Part shown: piece by piece, positions 1 to 9,946 of the stretch
Numbering within the stretch: position 1 is the first letter of the stretch
How the letters are laid out: every line of letters begins with the position of its first letter
Assembly (NCBI GenBank): GCA_033557465.1
Contig: CM066033.1
Coordinates: 385,337,289-385,401,288 of the forward strand
Reading direction: 5' to 3'
Source of the DNA: Ichthyophis bannanicus
Lineage: Eukaryota > Chordata > Amphibia > Gymnophiona > Ichthyophiidae
Length of the DNA stretch: 64,000 nt
Notes under the pieces: model-generated
Seen by the model: the letters and a program-made list of their open reading frames with translations, nothing else
What the model was told of the DNA's origin: nothing
The model's database searches: none
Program-made: the position numbers and the translations under genes

Positions 1-1521
1 TGCTCAACACACTAGCCTGGGACTGACTGACAGTGCCTCCCTCTTACTAAACTCTGAGAGGAATCAGAAGGCGCTCCAAGCATCCATCCTGTGTCTGCTG
101 GAAAAGACCCTGATGAATGTGGCCCACTAAATTCAAGATACAATATTTATTTGAAAATTAATTTGCTGTAAACAACAGCATTCTATTTTTGAGGGTTTTT
201 AGCTTGGTACCCAAAATAAAAAGAGAGAAAGAAAACAAACTTTATGCCAGCCACTTTGCCTCGGGCCACAGATGCAGTGCATGAGACCTGTATTCAGAAA
301 TGTTGCCCAACATGCAAAGCAAGACTTGGGTGCACCAGAAACATGATGCATGTTGTATTCAGCACAAGTGCAGCACACTCTCAGGATGTTCAGTGTATGT
401 GTGTGTGTACAGCGTGTGTGTGTGTGTACAGTATGTGTGTGTATGTGTGTGTGTGTGTGTGAAGCGCAGTGCCTAACTGAACTGCTACTGCCAATGCTCT
501 TCAGACTGCTTGTATTATTTCACAGTCTCAACCCAAGCAATAACCTCAGATAAATCACTCAGATGTCAGTGGATAAGGCTGGGAATGAATTTCAGTATTA
601 TGAAAAGAACACAGGATTGGTAGGATTGGCCGATGGCAGGATTGGCCGATAGCCTGTAGCTCCACATTGCCATGCAGAAGACCTAGGAGCAATTTCAGGA
701 CCCCTGTCCGTTCGTCTCTGGGAGGAGAGCATCCCAAAGATCCTATAACAGCACCACCTATGGGTGACATTAAGGATGCACACCTATGGGGTTCCAAAGA
801 GACTTGCAATCTGTTGTTCCCTTGTTCTCCTTCCACTAGGAGGGCAAGGGGCAAAGAAAGTAGTTGCGGATGATGCTATATAACCCCAGCAGAGACAGGA
901 TCTGATTGAACTGGAAGCCCAGAAGAGCAGTAGGGAACTGCTGGGTGAGCGTGAGAGCTAAATACCCCAGAATGTCTACAGGAACAACAAAAGCTGACAC
1001 CTGTTGCTTTCTTTTTTGATTAAAGTGATCTCAGACAATCAAATGGCCCAGGTCTGTCCCTGCACGGCACCTATGACCTCTGAAGGACTCTGCTGAGTAC
1101 TAGAAAGTACAACCCCGCCTCCCCCCACCTCAGTTACAACAACGTTCACTCGTACAGGAGCAGAGGGAGAGATTAAAGTATGAATCCTCCTCCTGCTCTG
1201 CAGACACTTTGAATATCATTCTTTACTCAAACGACGCACTGCAAGGCCGCAGCCAAGCATCTCATAGGAATGAACAATGTCTGCTGAGTGGAAGTGAGCA
1301 TCCATTAAATAGGCCAGGCTCTCATGTTTCCTCTTTCGCTCTGACAATATGGGCAATAGTGCTGACAGGGAGCCACAAAGTCTGATCCATCAAGAACCTT
1401 CCCCTCCTCCTGCTTCTGGCAAACATCCTAGATCAATACAGCTCACAACACTGCTAATGGACATCAGGTACAAGTTAGTCTCTCCCCTCCCCCCCCCCCC
1501 CAGTATCTGTGCCCCACTTAC
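1..1521 (-). other. Partial intron 2 of the calpain gene (inferred)
   Basis: This stretch lies downstream, in gene sense, of calpain exon 2. I searched both strands by eye for exon 3, which normally encodes the GDCWLLAA catalytic-cysteine segment, and did not find it, so exon 3 is probably left of the window. Apart from a TG microsatellite and a poly-C run near 1490, I see no gene or recognisable mobile element here. Confidence 0.5.
393..461. repeat. TG/TGTA microsatellite
   Basis: An imperfect (TG)n tract with TGTA interruptions. It generates cysteine/valine-rich spurious reading frames that are not genes. Confidence 0.9.
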
Positions 1522-1591
1522 CCAGTGCGCCTTGGCAGATGTCCGTACGGGTTGCCCCTCCCTGGATAAACTTGGGGTTGGAACATAGCTC
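1522..1591 (-). CDS. Calpain exon 2 (start of protease core domain)
   Basis: Read on the minus strand this 70-bp block encodes 23 complete codons plus one base, starting ELCSNPKF and ending in GGATRTDICQGAL. That peptide is the second-exon signature of classical calpains, Ca2+-dependent cytosolic cysteine proteases; the exon leads up to the catalytic-cysteine segment in exon 3. It is preceded by a TTTCCAG acceptor and followed by a GTAAGTGG donor. As I recall it, exon 2 of classical calpain genes is also 70 bp. The start phase 0 matches the end of exon 1 at 16039. The peptide resembles CAPN1, CAPN2 and CAPN8, and I cannot decide the paralogue from 102 residues in total. It is too short to appear as a long open frame, so it is easily missed. 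Confidence 0.93.
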
Positions 1592-1809
1592 CTGGAAAAC
1601 AAGGGAGAGTTTGGCCCAGAGGAGAAAAGAATATGCACAAGATAATTACATATGGGAGGTAATTTTATAACAGGGCAGCTAAAAACATTTCCTACTTTAT
1701 AAAGGTAACATGGGCAGCTATATGTCTTTATCAGATGGGCTCACACAACGAACTCCGGAAGCCGACAAATTTTCTCGCCAAATTTCCACCTGTATGTACT
1801 ACGTTCTAT

Positions 1810-1893
1810 GGGGTATGTTTACTAAACCTGGCTAACCGTTAACCCAAGCTATCTGCAACTAGGTCCGTTAGCCCAGTTTAGTAAAAATACCCC
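1810..1893. repeat. Short fold-back (MITE-like hairpin)
   Basis: The left arm begins GGGGTATGTTTACTAAACC and the right arm ends TTTAGTAAAAATACCC, its near-perfect reverse complement, with a central loop around AACCCAAGCTATC. About 84 bp in total. Looks like a small terminal-inverted-repeat element. No coding capacity. Confidence 0.6.
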
Positions 1894-2764
1894 TGTGTGT
1901 GTACCCCTCTCCGTTCTGCCCATCCAGCCACAGCAGTTAATGGTAGAAATCTCCCCTGCTGACTTTTTAGCTTCTTAAGGATAGACAGCTGGAGCCTTCC
2001 TCATGCATGAACTTTCCAAAGGGTCCTCTCTAACCAGAGGCTTGCTTGGGTTTCTTTTCACTATTATTATTTAAAAAGAGTAGCATGTTTGCAAAACCAG
2101 TAAACTGTGATGTTTTCCAGCAGCCATGCTCAGAGCACCAAGTGGGTGCCACTGTTAGGGGCTCACGGGATGAAATGGTGATTGGATGTCAAGCAAAGGG
2201 TTGGTAAAATGCCTGGCTAGGGTCCCGGCGTCCTCTAAAGTGGCTTTCAGATCCTATCAGTATTTGCAGAATGTATTTACTGAGTGACCAATATGGAATC
2301 TGACAATGGGCTGTTTTTTTAAGCAACTCACAGTGGATTTTGATGCCTTTATCTACCTCCCAGACACACTCTATTTTCTTGCTTATGGTGCAGTCTGGAC
2401 ACTGGTTACAATCTCCATATTCTATGCTCAAGATGATATGGAAGTGTGTAAGGAAACGAACACGCTGAGTGGACCTGAAGATCTTTAATTACTTCATTTT
2501 CTCCAGTTCTATACTCCAAGGGCATCCAATCCATAGCTAAGAAGATCTTTTGGTGTTGTTGCAGTCTATTGCTGAAGCGTGTCTGCACTCTGCTCTCTCT
2601 CTGCCTGCCGTCTCTCTCTTAAACTCTCACTTTCACCCTATCCATGTCTCACTCATAGCTCTTGACAAAAAGGAGAACAAACTCAATAAAATAGCAGTAA
2701 TACATAAATTCTTCAAGACATAATGAGCAATACAAGAAATGAGCAAAACGTTTGAATTACTTAT

Positions 2765-3290
2765 GAGAAGATATTTGAAGACCTAAATATGTACACTCTG
2801 GAGGAGAGGAGGGACAGGGGAGATATGATTCAGATCTTTAAATACTTAATGAACAAACAAAACCTCTTCCAAAGACAAAGAAGCTGTAAAACTAGAGGGC
2901 ATAACATGAAGCTGCAAGGGGGTAAACTGAAAGGCAATGTCAGGAAATACTTTTCCACTGAAAGGGTGATGGATGCTGGGAATGTCCTCCCGATGGAAGT
3001 GGTGGGGGCAAACACAATGACAGAATTCAAAATGGCATGGGACAGACACAGTGGATCCCTTTACAGCAACAGGATAAAATCAAAATAAACAACTATCTCT
3101 TATATCTCAACAAATAGGGGTGACCTGCACGGAGCGGTGGGGACTCCCCTAAACAAAGGTATGGGGAAGGGTAACCTGCACGGAGCGGCAGGTGCACCTA
3201 CTCTTGCCATCTTGCTGAGCAGACTAGATGGGCCATATTGGTCTTTATCTGCCGTCATATACTAACTATGTTATTATATGTTACATAAAA
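2765..3290 (+). mobile_element. CR1-type LINE, 3' fragment
   Basis: A 5'-truncated non-LTR retrotransposon tail. The open part (2789-3088) encodes the extreme C-terminus of the CR1 reverse transcriptase polyprotein: motifs TLEERRDRGDMIQIFKYL, then RGHNMKLQ, then a WN-LP-like segment (here GNVLP) and FKMAWDRHSGSLY. The 3' UTR follows, containing the conserved block around GACTAGATGGGCCATATTGG and CTTTATCTGCCGTCAT just before a TATGTT-like terminal repeat. The same 3' UTR is seen reversed at 17.3 kb and 47.1 kb. Confidence 0.85.
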
Positions 3291-3374
3291 CTATTAAAGT
3301 GATTAAGGAATAAAATCCAAGACCCCCATCTTTTGGCAAAAGCCTGCACTAAGGGTATTAAAATACTACAACTA

Positions 3375-3790
3375 TTACTGCTGCTGCTTATCATCTGTAT
3401 AGCGCTACAAGACGTACACAGCACTGCACCTGCTCATACAAGCTTACAGTCTAGTCAAGACAGACAACACAGCAACTGGGGACTAGGATATATCTAGGGG
3501 AACGATAAGGACACACACAAGAGGTGAACAGGAGACTAAGGGGATCAGGGTCCAAAAGTAGCCTCGAAGAAGTGAGTATTTAGCCTGGATTAGAACAGGG
3601 CCAGAGATGGAGCCTGACATTCGGAATCAGGTAATTTATTCCAGGCATAAGGAGCAGCAAGGTGAAAGGATCAAAGTCTGGAATTAAGGACACAGGTAGA
3701 AGGGATCTGCCAGAAGAGCGGAGCTCCTGAGGAGTGGTGTAGGGAGAGATACGAGAGGAAAGATAGTGAGGAGCAGCTGAATGAAGGCAC
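3375..3790 (-). mobile_element. Degenerate LINE (L2-like) 3' region
   Basis: Contains the phrases ATCTGTATAGCGCTACAAGA, CAAGCTTACAGTCTAG and TTATTCCAGGCATAAGGAGC, which recur in vertebrate L2-type LINE tails read in reverse. No intact frame remains. Assignment to L2 is from recall of the repeat style and is moderate at best. Confidence 0.45.
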
Positions 3791-4019
3791 CTGTAAGTTT
3801 AAAGTGGATGAGGAAAACAGCAATTAACAACAATTCAATAGGCAATTCTATTTGGTGCACAGCATTCAGTCTTCATTGGATACTGAACGGTGTATCATTT
3901 GATAATTTTAGGAAACAATCATTGCAGAAACTAGGTGGAAATATGAATCATAACTGTAATTTTGTGTTACGATGCTATTATGTGTGGTTAGTACTGCTGA
4001 ATATCCCCACAGACCACCC

Positions 4020-5200
4020 TGAAAACATCTGGTTATATACCACTTTTCCCCAGGTCAAGCGATTTACAGTTAACAACGACTGATACATCGAACAGGTCCT
4101 AACATATTTACAGTTCTGATTGCAGGAATGGGAGAAGGGGGGAGGTTGTACAATCAATATGGTTTCAACTTATTTACAATCCCGAATTTGGGTAAACATC
4201 AGGTGTTCCTAAGTTATTTACAATTCCCCTTCATTACCATTCTTCTTAATGTCTCAGTCTGTGCCAAACTCTTCTCTGAATAAGTGAGTCTTTATTTGCT
4301 TTCCAAAAGGAGGAGAGGTCCTTGTTGTTCCGGATTTTGGTTGGGAGAGAATTCCATAGGGACAGGACATAGAGTTCAAATGCGCGGGCACATGCTTGAT
4401 TATTGTATTTTGTCCTGGCATGGGGTTTGGTCAGAATGTTGTGAGTGGTCTGTCTTGTGGATCTCCCAGAGTTTGGTTGTGGTAGTAGGGTGTATAGATG
4501 TGATGTTTGTGTGATGCTTTGTGAATCAGTAGTAAGGATTGTACTTGATCCGAGATTCCAGTGGGAGGATGTAGAGGTGTTTCAGTATTGGGGAGATGTG
4601 GTCAAACTTCCTCACCCTTTGGATGATCCTGGCAGCTGTGTTAAGGGCTATCCTTAGAGGGTGGAGAGTTGAGAGCGGGATTTCTTGATATATCGCATTA
4701 CAGTAGTCAAGGTGGGGGAGTGTCATTGCTTGTAGTACTGATCTCAAGTCTTGGGGGTTCATGAGTGGTCTGAGGCACTGTATCATTTTGGTTTTGAAGT
4801 ATATTGTTCTTGTGGTTTTTGCTATCTGTTGCCTGAGTGAGAGGGTTTGGTTGAGTATGATTCCTAGGTATTTTATTTGTGCTTGAACTCTTATTTAGGT
4901 TGTTCCTAGGGTGAGGTGGGTTGGTAGGGTGAACGTTTGATCCTTTGTGACAAATAATGCTTCTGTTTTCTTGAAGTTGATTGTGAAATTATTTTTGTGG
5001 AGCCATCTGGAGACGTCGCTGAAACAACGTATTAAGTGAGTTTGTGGGGTTTGCAGTGGTTATTGGTCCATATAGCATAATATTGTCTGCATGTATGTGG
5101 AAATTGATGTTGTGTGACCATATTATTGAGCAGAGTGGTTGCAGATAAATGTTAAAGAGCAGTGCTGGTTAGTTTTGGGGCAGTCCATGGATGGAGCTGG
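4020..5200 (-). mobile_element. L2-like LINE remnant
   Basis: On the minus strand 4526-4786 encodes an L2-clade RT C-terminal stretch (LPHLDYCNAIYQ, then AARIIQRVRKFDHISPILKH and the LHWLP-like segment, here LYILP). Further right, near 5050-5090, the minus strand still reads like the YADD region (ADNIMLYG). The same protein segment is present at 48.1-48.5 kb. Broken by many stops and frameshifts. Confidence 0.65.
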
Positions 5201-5410
5201 GGTGGTCCTGGCGAGCATCCGGTTAGCAGCTAACTGGATAGGCAGCTTGCATAAAGTCAGGACAGGTCAGCAGTGATACTGAATAGTCCGTGCCGAATAC
5301 CAGATAGGCCCTGCTGCTAAATATTCAGTTTCTTCTTTTGGCTGCAGCAGTCAGGTGCTTTAGCAGTGCTGACCACTGTGGTCTGAATATCAACCCCACT
5401 ATGCTAATGT
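5200..5410. repeat. Unclassified interspersed repeat with ATATTCAG/CTGAATAT motifs
   Basis: This stretch repeats short phrases such as AATATTCAG and TCTGAATATC around CTGCTG/CAGCAG blocks. Related sequence occurs at 51930-52310 and 58095-58545. No coding capacity. Class unknown. Confidence 0.4.
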
Positions 5411-5799
5411 GCTATACCATCATCTGCTAACTCTTAGGAAACTGCAACCCACATCCACATTGATTCCTTACCATCGGAGCATGTGTCCTGGATCCTGATT
5501 GGTGGCTGGATCTTAGGCAGGGGCAAGACAATCATGGGAATTTTCTCCCATGAATCTGATTTTCCATGTTGGGGCTAGTACTCTGAAGGCTCTATATCTC
5601 AGCCTCACCTTCAGAAAGCATTGTTTTTACCCAACAATTCAGGCTTGCTTCTGCAGTTCAGCAAACATATTCTGAGACCTTGTGTTATTCTTGATTCCAT
5701 TTCATCATCCGGTATATTGTATATTTTACAGCTCCTGTGACTTATTCAGTAAAGCTGTGGACGTTAAGAAGAAAGTCTGTCTTATATAGCAAGCTACAA

Positions 5800-5945
5800 T
5801 ATTAGAACATTGGAAATGCCATGTTGAGTCAGAGCAAAGGACCATTCAACCCAGAATCCACCAATAGCCAATCCAGGTCAGAGGTATCCAGCGCAATGTT
5901 ACGCAATGGCTTTTCCCAAGTCTAGCTGGCTAATAATGGGTTAGC
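5800..5945 (-). mobile_element. CR1-type LINE 3' end, short fragment
   Basis: The words GCCATGTTGAGTCAGAG, AACCCAGAATCC and AGCCAATCCAGGTCAGAGG match, with divergence, the 3' end of the full-length CR1 at 35086 onward. Same orientation as that copy. Confidence 0.6.
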
Positions 5946-6641
5946 TCTAGAGTGGGAGGTGATGGGGGCTGGGAGACAGTGCTGAGAGAAGGAGCCACCC
6001 AGAACATAGAAAAGCAGGCAGGAGCTTATGAATTATGAAATATGCAAGTAAAAAGAGCAAGGTGCCATTTTGTGCTCACTTAGGGCTTGTGAGGCTGGTT
6101 GGCAGACATTCTGAACTTCTGCCCTCAAAACCCTAAACTGGGTCACTCCATCTGCCAAATGCAACAGCCTGAGGTGTCAATGCTGAGACATTCTGATTTC
6201 CAAGTGCACACACATGGGGGTTGCTAAATATTTGGTTTTGTTTGGGCTTCTTTTTAAATTGTTTATTGGATTGTACACTACAGATGCCAACCACTTAGTT
6301 AACCTGTTAAAAAAGACTCTCTAGGATAAAAGGAAATGTGTGTGGTGGTGTAAAGCTGAGAGAAGCGATGGTTTCTGGCTCTCATCTCCCAGCAGCAGCT
6401 CTCAGTGTAAATGCACCTGCACAGACCAGTTTTAACTCTGTCCTCCATCTACTCAATAAATATTTACAAAACTAAAGGTCTGCACCATTATTGTCCGTTC
6501 CCTGCCTTTGAAAGTGTTGAGTGACGTATCTTATATGTATCCTCCGCTACACCCAGTCCATGAGACAGGTAAAGACCTTCTGTCAATAACTTGGACAGAA
6601 CTAAATTAAACTAAACTAAAGGGTGACACCCAGAAAATATA
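5946..6641. other. Intronic sequence without recognised features
   Basis: I see no open frame, inverted repeat or known repeat family here. Confidence 0.4.
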
Positions 6642-6823
6642 CAATTGTGGTCAACATTATTGGCACCCGTGCATTTTAGGTATGTTGTCTACAATATCTT
6701 GAGAAATAATTGGAAATATTCCAACTATATTTTATTATATACAACAAAAAAAAAGATGTTTGTGCAATTTAGACCTAGTAATTTCTCGGGGGGGGGGGGG
6801 GGAGGAATATGAACTGGACAGGA

Positions 6824-7029
6824 TTAACGGCACCCTTCACTAATATTGGTTGCACAACTTTTGGCAGTGATGACAGCCTCCAAATGTTTCTTGTAGCCAT
6901 CTTTAAGTTTCATACATCTATCTGCTGGTAGTTTCTCCCACGCTTCAACTGCGATTTGTTCCAGCTCATAATTGTTTCCGGGATTCCTTTTACTAAAGGT
7001 TCTTGATTGGCAGACATTCTGAAAATAGT
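6824..7029 (-). pseudogene. Tc1-type transposase C-terminus (left copy)
   Basis: Minus-strand translation contains WEKLPADRCMKLKDGYKKHL followed by EAVITAKSCATN. This is the terminal helix region of Tc1-family transposases. The frame is interrupted at 7029 by the target-site duplication and poly-A of the L1-type insertion, and resumes at 8866-8995 with stops. No catalytic capacity. Confidence 0.8.
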
Positions 7030-7045
7030 CAATTTTTTCCTTTCT
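7030..7045. repeat. Target-site duplication, left copy
   Basis: CAATTTTTTCCTTTCT occurs exactly here and again at 8850-8865, flanking the L1-type insertion. Confidence 0.9.
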
Positions 7046-7297
7046 TTTTTTTTTTTTTAATTTTATTAAATAAAAAGAAACATACAATAATAAACAAAAA
7101 ACTCATCAGGAGGTTAGGACTACAACCCTACCTCCATAATAAAGAAACAAACAAAAGGTAATACATGTTATTAGCCCACATCCAGGAGAAGTTCAATACC
7201 TAAAGGAAAACAAACAAAACCCAATCTCTAACCAAACCTGGTAACCCCAGCAAAGGAAACAAGAAAATCAGTAAATAACAAGCACAAAGCAAAAAAC

Positions 7298-8485
7298 TTA
7301 GCCTTTACCCTTCAAAAATTCCAATAACTGCGCAACTTCAAGAAAAATATAACGAGTACCTTGATAAATAATGTGGCACCTACAAGGAAATTTCAAGTAA
7401 AACAGTGCGCCCAAGGCCAAGATGCATGGGCGAATTTCCAAGAAGGCCTTCCGCCTTTGCTGCGTGGCCCTTGAGACGTCAGGAAAAATTTGAATGGCAT
7501 GGCCACAAAATTTTTCAGACTTTTTCTTGAAGTATGCGCGAAATATTCTCTGTCGATCCAACTCAGAAACCAGCGTAATTAACAAGGTGGCTCTCGTAGA
7601 AATCTCGTTGTGAGAAGATTCCAAAAATTCTGAAATATTCAAAGAAGCTGAACCCTTAGGTTCTCCCTCAACCCGTCCCTCCTGAGGCTCAGCCGAAGGA
7701 GCCATGTCTCTGGAGGGAAGATAATAAATATTGATTATAGAAATAGTTTCTGCATCCAAAATCAACAATACCTCCTTCAAATATTTATAAAAAAGCAGAA
7801 GAGGTGCAAGATAATGTGTTTTAGGGAAGTTCAAAAGACGAAGATTCTTGGAACGCAAAGAGTTCTCAAGAACCTCGTGGTGAGAACGTAATGAATTAAC
7901 ATCCTGAACCAAAGAAGAAATAACTGTCTGCTGAGGTGAGAAGCGAGTCTCAAGAGAGTCAACACTTTTCTCCACAGCAGCCAATCGAGACTCCTGATTT
8001 GAAAACTTTGCAACAGTTTCTTTTGTGAAAGTAGATATCTTTTGAAGAGAAGAGTCTAATGCCAACTCCATTCTAGACAACATTGTCCAAACATCTTTCA
8101 AGGACACTTCATCTGGGATATCACGAGGCTCATCATACCCAGGAAAACAAACCACCGATGGTACCGAAGGAGGCAATGGGTCAGCGACAGAGTCCATCCG
8201 AAGAAAAGAAGAAGAGAGAATAGGACCCTCAATCTTATTAAGGCTAGGCTCAGTAGAAACAGCTAAAGGAGAATCCTTGTCTCGATTCACCAGGGAAAAG
8301 TTCTCCGCAGCCGGGGAGGAGTCAGAAAACACAGTACTCACGGTCGACTTTTCACCAAGGGAGGCATCCAACGTAATATCCTCAGGCAACAGCTTACCAA
8401 CGGAGACATACGCATCCATGGGCCCAACTATTTTACCCGCCTTGGGTTGAGTCACCGCCGGCAAGCGCTTCTTTCTCTTCCCCAT
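7298..8485 (-). CDS. L1 ORF1p-like RNA-binding protein of the half-LINE
   Basis: An intact 395-residue frame starting at a true ATG. The N-terminus is basic (MGKRKKR) followed by a low-complexity Ser/Pro region. Residues about 125-215 form a likely coiled coil with heptad-spaced Leu (MLSRMELALDSSL, then ESRLAAVEKSVDSLETRF). Then comes the ORF1p RNA-recognition-like segment with SLRSKNLRLLNFPK (family pattern N-LRI-NFP) and the C-terminal domain with IQIFPDVSRATQQRRKAF (family pattern PDLS-ET-R-RR-F). L1 ORF1p trimerises, binds RNA and acts as a nucleic-acid chaperone. The same protein, broken, is at 28843-30102. It is odd that this ORF is intact while no ORF2 is present. Confidence 0.85.
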   Translation of the reverse strand: MGKRKKRLPAVTQPKAGKIVGPMDAYVSVGKLLPEDITLDASLGEKSTVSTVFSDSSPAAENFSLVNRDKDSPLAVSTEPSLNKIEGPILSSSFLRMDSVADPLPPSVPSVVCFPGYDEPRDIPDEVSLKDVWTMLSRMELALDSSLQKISTFTKETVAKFSNQESRLAAVEKSVDSLETRFSPQQTVISSLVQDVNSLRSHHEVLENSLRSKNLRLLNFPKTHYLAPLLLFYKYLKEVLLILDAETISIINIYYLPSRDMAPSAEPQEGRVEGEPKGSASLNISEFLESSHNEISTRATLLITLVSELDRQRIFRAYFKKKSEKFCGHAIQIFPDVSRATQQRRKAFLEIRPCILALGALFYLKFPCRCHIIYQGTRYIFLEVAQLLEFLKGKG

Positions 8486-8592
8486 TCACGGGAACTTCAA
8501 CACCGAATCAGCACCGAAGGGGCACCAAAGGGGCGGACCTGCCCCTTTGGTCACGCCCCTTCGGGCACGCACCACGGGCACACGCCCGCTAC

Positions 8593-8849
8593 GCGTCCCG
8601 CGTCGGAGGCAAGATGATATAGCCCCGAATGAAACCAGCTGCCCCAATCAGAGGAGTGGAAGCGGGAGACCAGGCCAATCAGGAAGGTAACAGCTGACAA
8701 GCAGGAAACAAGAACTCCTCGGCGTCCCGCGTCGGAGGCAAGATGATATAGCCCTGAATGAAACCAGCTGCCCCAATCAGAGGAGTGGAAGCGGGAGACC
8801 AGGCCAATCAGGAAGGTAACAGCTGACAAGCAGGAAACAAGAACTCCTC
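8593..8849 (-). promoter_or_regulatory. Two tandem 129-bp units at the half-LINE 5' end
   Basis: A unit beginning GCGTCCCGCGTCGGAGGC at 8593 recurs at 8722, an exact 129-bp offset with about one substitution (CCCCGAATG versus CCCTGAATG). The last unit ends at the target-site duplication. The position at the 5' end and the tandem layout resemble the monomeric promoters of mouse L1. A promoter role is inference. Because 129 is a multiple of three, an antisense-free frame repeats a 43-residue peptide, which is not a real gene. Confidence 0.7.
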
Positions 8850-8865
8850 CAATTTTTTCCTTTCT
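8850..8865. repeat. Target-site duplication, right copy
   Basis: Exact second copy of CAATTTTTTCCTTTCT. The Tc1-type transposase sequence continues directly to the right. Confidence 0.9.
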
Positions 8866-8995
8866 AACCATTCTTTTGCAGTTTTGGATTTATGTTTTAG
8901 GCCTTTGTCCTGCCGGAGGACCCATGACCTTTAACCCAAAACAAGCTTTCTGACACTAGGTAGCACATTTTGCTCCAAAATACCTTGGTAGTCCA
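8866..8995 (-). pseudogene. Tc1-type transposase, central part
   Basis: The minus strand reads DYQGILEQNVLPSV, a stop, then RSWVLRQDKGLKHKSKTA and KEWL, matching the WxFQQDNDPKHTS region of Tc1 transposases with the key motif degraded. It joins the C-terminal part at 7029 once the inserted half-LINE is discounted. Sequence left of the DIRS junction ends near 8995. Confidence 0.75.
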
Positions 8996-9034
8996 CAGAG
9001 CCAGCCCTAGAGTTGGTCCAAAGTACTGGAGCCC

Positions 9035-9228
9035 CAGGGGTGGGCAATTCCAGTCCTGGAGGGCCGCAGACCAGTCAGGTTTTCATGATGTCCCTAATGA
9101 ATATTCATGAGATCTATTTGCATACACTGCCTTCCATTGTATGGAAATAGGTCCATGAATATTCATTAGGGACATCATGAAAACCTGACCGGTCTGCAGC
9201 CCTCCAGGACCGGAATTGCCCACCCCTG
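9035..9228. mobile_element. Fold-back MITE, CAGGGGTG...CACCCCTG ends
   Basis: A near-perfect palindrome of 194 bp. The left arm reads CAGGGGTGGGCAATTCCAGT..., and the right arm is its reverse complement ending GGAATTGCCCACCCCTG. Both arms carry CCTAATGAATATTCATGA-type sequence toward the centre. The CAGGGG end is typical of hAT-derived MITEs. I could not identify an 8-bp target-site duplication. Confidence 0.75.
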
Positions 9229-9477
9229 CCCTAGGCGAACCTCAAGCTTTATACCCCCTCTGGCTGTCAAAATCTATTATTTAGCTTTGAATGGCTTGCT
9301 TTTGCTGCCTTCTAGAGGTTGCTGCCCTAGGTGACTGCATAGCCCTCTGGGCATGCCCGGTAGCCCCACCTCCCGATCCGCCCCTAGCTGGTCAGGATTT
9401 CTCTAGCTGAGGCCCACCAGGAGCTAGGTGGCGGACTTGAGGATGCCCCCCCCCCAGCCGGGGAGGAGGGTGGGAAG

Positions 9478-9585
9478 GTGTGGCTGACTTATCCTGCTGC
9501 CCCTGGAGAACTCACATTACAGGTAAGTAACTCAGTTTTCTCCCAGGGCAAGCAGGATGAGTCAGCCACAAGTGGTGCCTCCCTA
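9478..9585 (-). repeat. DIRS internal complementary region (circle-junction-like)
   Basis: On the + strand this reads as a 3' terminus (GTGGCTGACTTATCCTGCTG ... GGAGAACTCACATTACAGGT) running straight into a 5' terminus (TTTTCTCCCAGGGCAAGCAG). That is the joined-ends arrangement expected for the internal complementary region of DIRS elements, opposite in orientation to the ORFs. The same ACATTACAGGTAAGTAAC-type 3' terminus closes the second DIRS at 46355. Confidence 0.7.
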
Positions 9586-9946
9586 GCTGCGCATATGGCG
9601 GCGAGGGGGGGGGGAAGACCAATGAAGAGGTAGTCAGGGCATTAAAGTGCAACAATTAAGTTTAATGTTGAACACCGCAAGCAGAACAAGGCAACAATGT
9701 GCAACACAAGGCAACAAGCTGTGAACAATCATAGTGCAAAACAGTCAACGGTGCAAGAAGGCAGTGCAATGAACACCAACAGTCAACAGTGCAAGAAGGT
9801 AGTGCAATGGACACAGGGACAGCGGCGCTGAAGTGGAGACAATCAGCGCAAGGAGTCCCACAATAGTGCAATAACAGTCATTAAGAAATACAATGCAATC
9901 AGTCATTGGGGCCACAGTCACGAGTAGGTAGCGGGCATCATGAGGG

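Larger units (their letters stand above)
7046..8849 (-). mobile_element. ORF1-only L1-type retroelement (half-LINE, HAL1-like)
   Basis: A complete insertion of about 1.8 kb: 16-bp target-site duplications, a poly-A tail (poly-T on + from 7046), a short 3' UTR and one long ORF that is an L1 ORF1-type protein. No endonuclease/RT ORF2 is present between the stop codon (7298) and the poly-A tail. The 5' end is a pair of 129-bp tandem units. The architecture resembles mammalian HAL1 elements, which carry only ORF1. Two more copies lie at 21.2-22.5 kb and 28.79-30.39 kb. It must rely on another LINE's RT for mobility (inference). Confidence 0.85.

Noticed and set aside
244..553. Cys/Val-rich short frames
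   Set aside because: They translate a TG microsatellite.
8551..8871. Open frame with a duplicated 43-residue peptide
   Set aside because: It is the translation of the 129-bp tandem units at the half-LINE 5' end; the repetition comes from DNA duplication.
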